Source of the DNA: an uncultured Eisenbergiella sp.
GTDB lineage: Bacteria; Bacillota; Clostridia; Lachnospirales; Lachnospiraceae
Length of the DNA stretch: 6,378 bases
Assembly (NCBI GenBank): GCA_948960675.1
Contig: CARDPF010000185.1
Location: forward strand, 1-6,378
Reading direction: 5' to 3'
Part shown: positions 6,069-6,378 of the stretch, piece by piece
Numbering within the stretch: the stretch's first letter is position 1
How the letters are laid out: every line of letters starts with the position of its first letter
The notes under the pieces: generated by a model
The model's input: only the letters and a program-made list of their open reading frames with translations
What the model was told of the DNA's origin: nothing
Databases searched by the model: none
Position numbers and translations under genes: made by a program

Positions 6069-6077
6069 TGGGAAGAC

Positions 6078-6378
6078 TCACAAATTTGCGCTTATATTTT
6101 TCGTAAACCTACAGCCCGGGTAATTGCAGCACCCAAAAAACATGCCGAATTTCCCTTTTCTTTTTATCAGCTGTCCGCCGCATTTGGGGCAGATATCCGT
6201 CTGGGTGTCCTGCAGCAACCCCGCCATCCTTTCAAAACATTGCCGGTTCATCAGACAGTCCTGCAGGGCCCTATGGGCCCCTTGGGTTCCGATTTGAAAA
6301 TAGGCCGCCAAATCCACCAGCCTGTGGCGGGGAAGATCCGGCAGGCAGCTTCTGGCTACGTATAAAGTATCCACATAA
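6078..6378 (-). CDS. DnaQ-like 3'-5' exonuclease, C-terminal part with zinc ribbon (5' end outside window)
   Basis: The frame is open to the window edge and the first visible residues are YVDTLYVAR, an internal family motif, so the start lies beyond 6378; the GTG at 6374 is not a start. Numbering from that GTG, H34 and D39 in GAHRALQD form the third exonuclease motif of DEDDh nucleases (DNA polymerase III epsilon-like); the DxE motif would be upstream. Residues 62-92 are a topoisomerase-type C4 zinc finger with C62, C65, C82 and C88 (CPKCGG, then GCCNYPGC), with C83 as an extra cysteine. Such fusions are likely used in DNA repair or processing of 3' ends, with the finger aiding single-strand DNA binding; this is inferred from the families. 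The stop at 6078 lies 68 bases before spoIVA. Confidence 0.88.
   Translation of the reverse strand, partial: YVDTLYVARSCLPDLPRHRLVDLAAYFQIGTQGAHRALQDCLMNRQCFERMAGLLQDTQTDICPKCGGQLIKRKGKFGMFFGCCNYPGCRFTKNISANL

Noticed and set aside
1..6378. tRNA, rRNA, CRISPR array, transposase or phage genes
   Set aside because: No cloverleaf-like segment, no regularly spaced direct repeats and no recombinase-like protein was found on either strand.

Overview
The window looks like chromosomal DNA from a spore-forming, Gram-positive anaerobe of the class Clostridia, most likely Lachnospiraceae. The grounds are a complete spoIVA (found only in endospore formers), a VanW-family surface protein, a multidrug-type MATE pump, GGAGG-like ribosome binding sites, a base composition near 50% GC, and structured intergenic repeats of the kind common in that family. 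The family-level placement is inference.

Layout. Positions 1-440 hold no convincing gene. They contain a fragment resembling the long repeat described below, then an inverted repeat (121-137 with 371-387) enclosing a good vegetative promoter (177-205) and three successive hairpins. This block leads into a secreted VanW-domain protein on the plus strand (441-1613). A strong hairpin (1663-1701) separates it from a convergent minus-strand region. Read in transcription order from the right end, the minus strand holds the 3' part of a DEDDh exonuclease with a C-terminal zinc ribbon (runs off the window at 6378), spoIVA (6009-4516), a MATE efflux transporter (4344-2965), and an AraC-type regulator with a GyrI-like ligand-binding domain (2562-1708).

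How the parts fit. The exonuclease and spoIVA are separated by about 70 bases. These hold a candidate sigma-E promoter embedded in a terminator-like hairpin, which would isolate the sporulation gene from vegetative read-through. The MATE gene has its own sigma-A-like promoter with an operator-like dyad over the -10 and a stable stem in its leader. The AraC/GyrI regulator lies directly downstream of the pump and is its natural candidate regulator, though this is only inference from position and family. Between pump and regulator sits a nearly perfect inverted repeat of about 292 bases (2653-2944) with a terminator-like core. A diverged piece of one arm recurs at the window start, so this is a dispersed repeat and not a private structure of this locus.

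The protein-coding genes are all of known families. The less expected signals are in the intergenic DNA: the long palindrome, the structured block upstream of vanW, and the promoter-in-hairpin arrangement at spoIVA.
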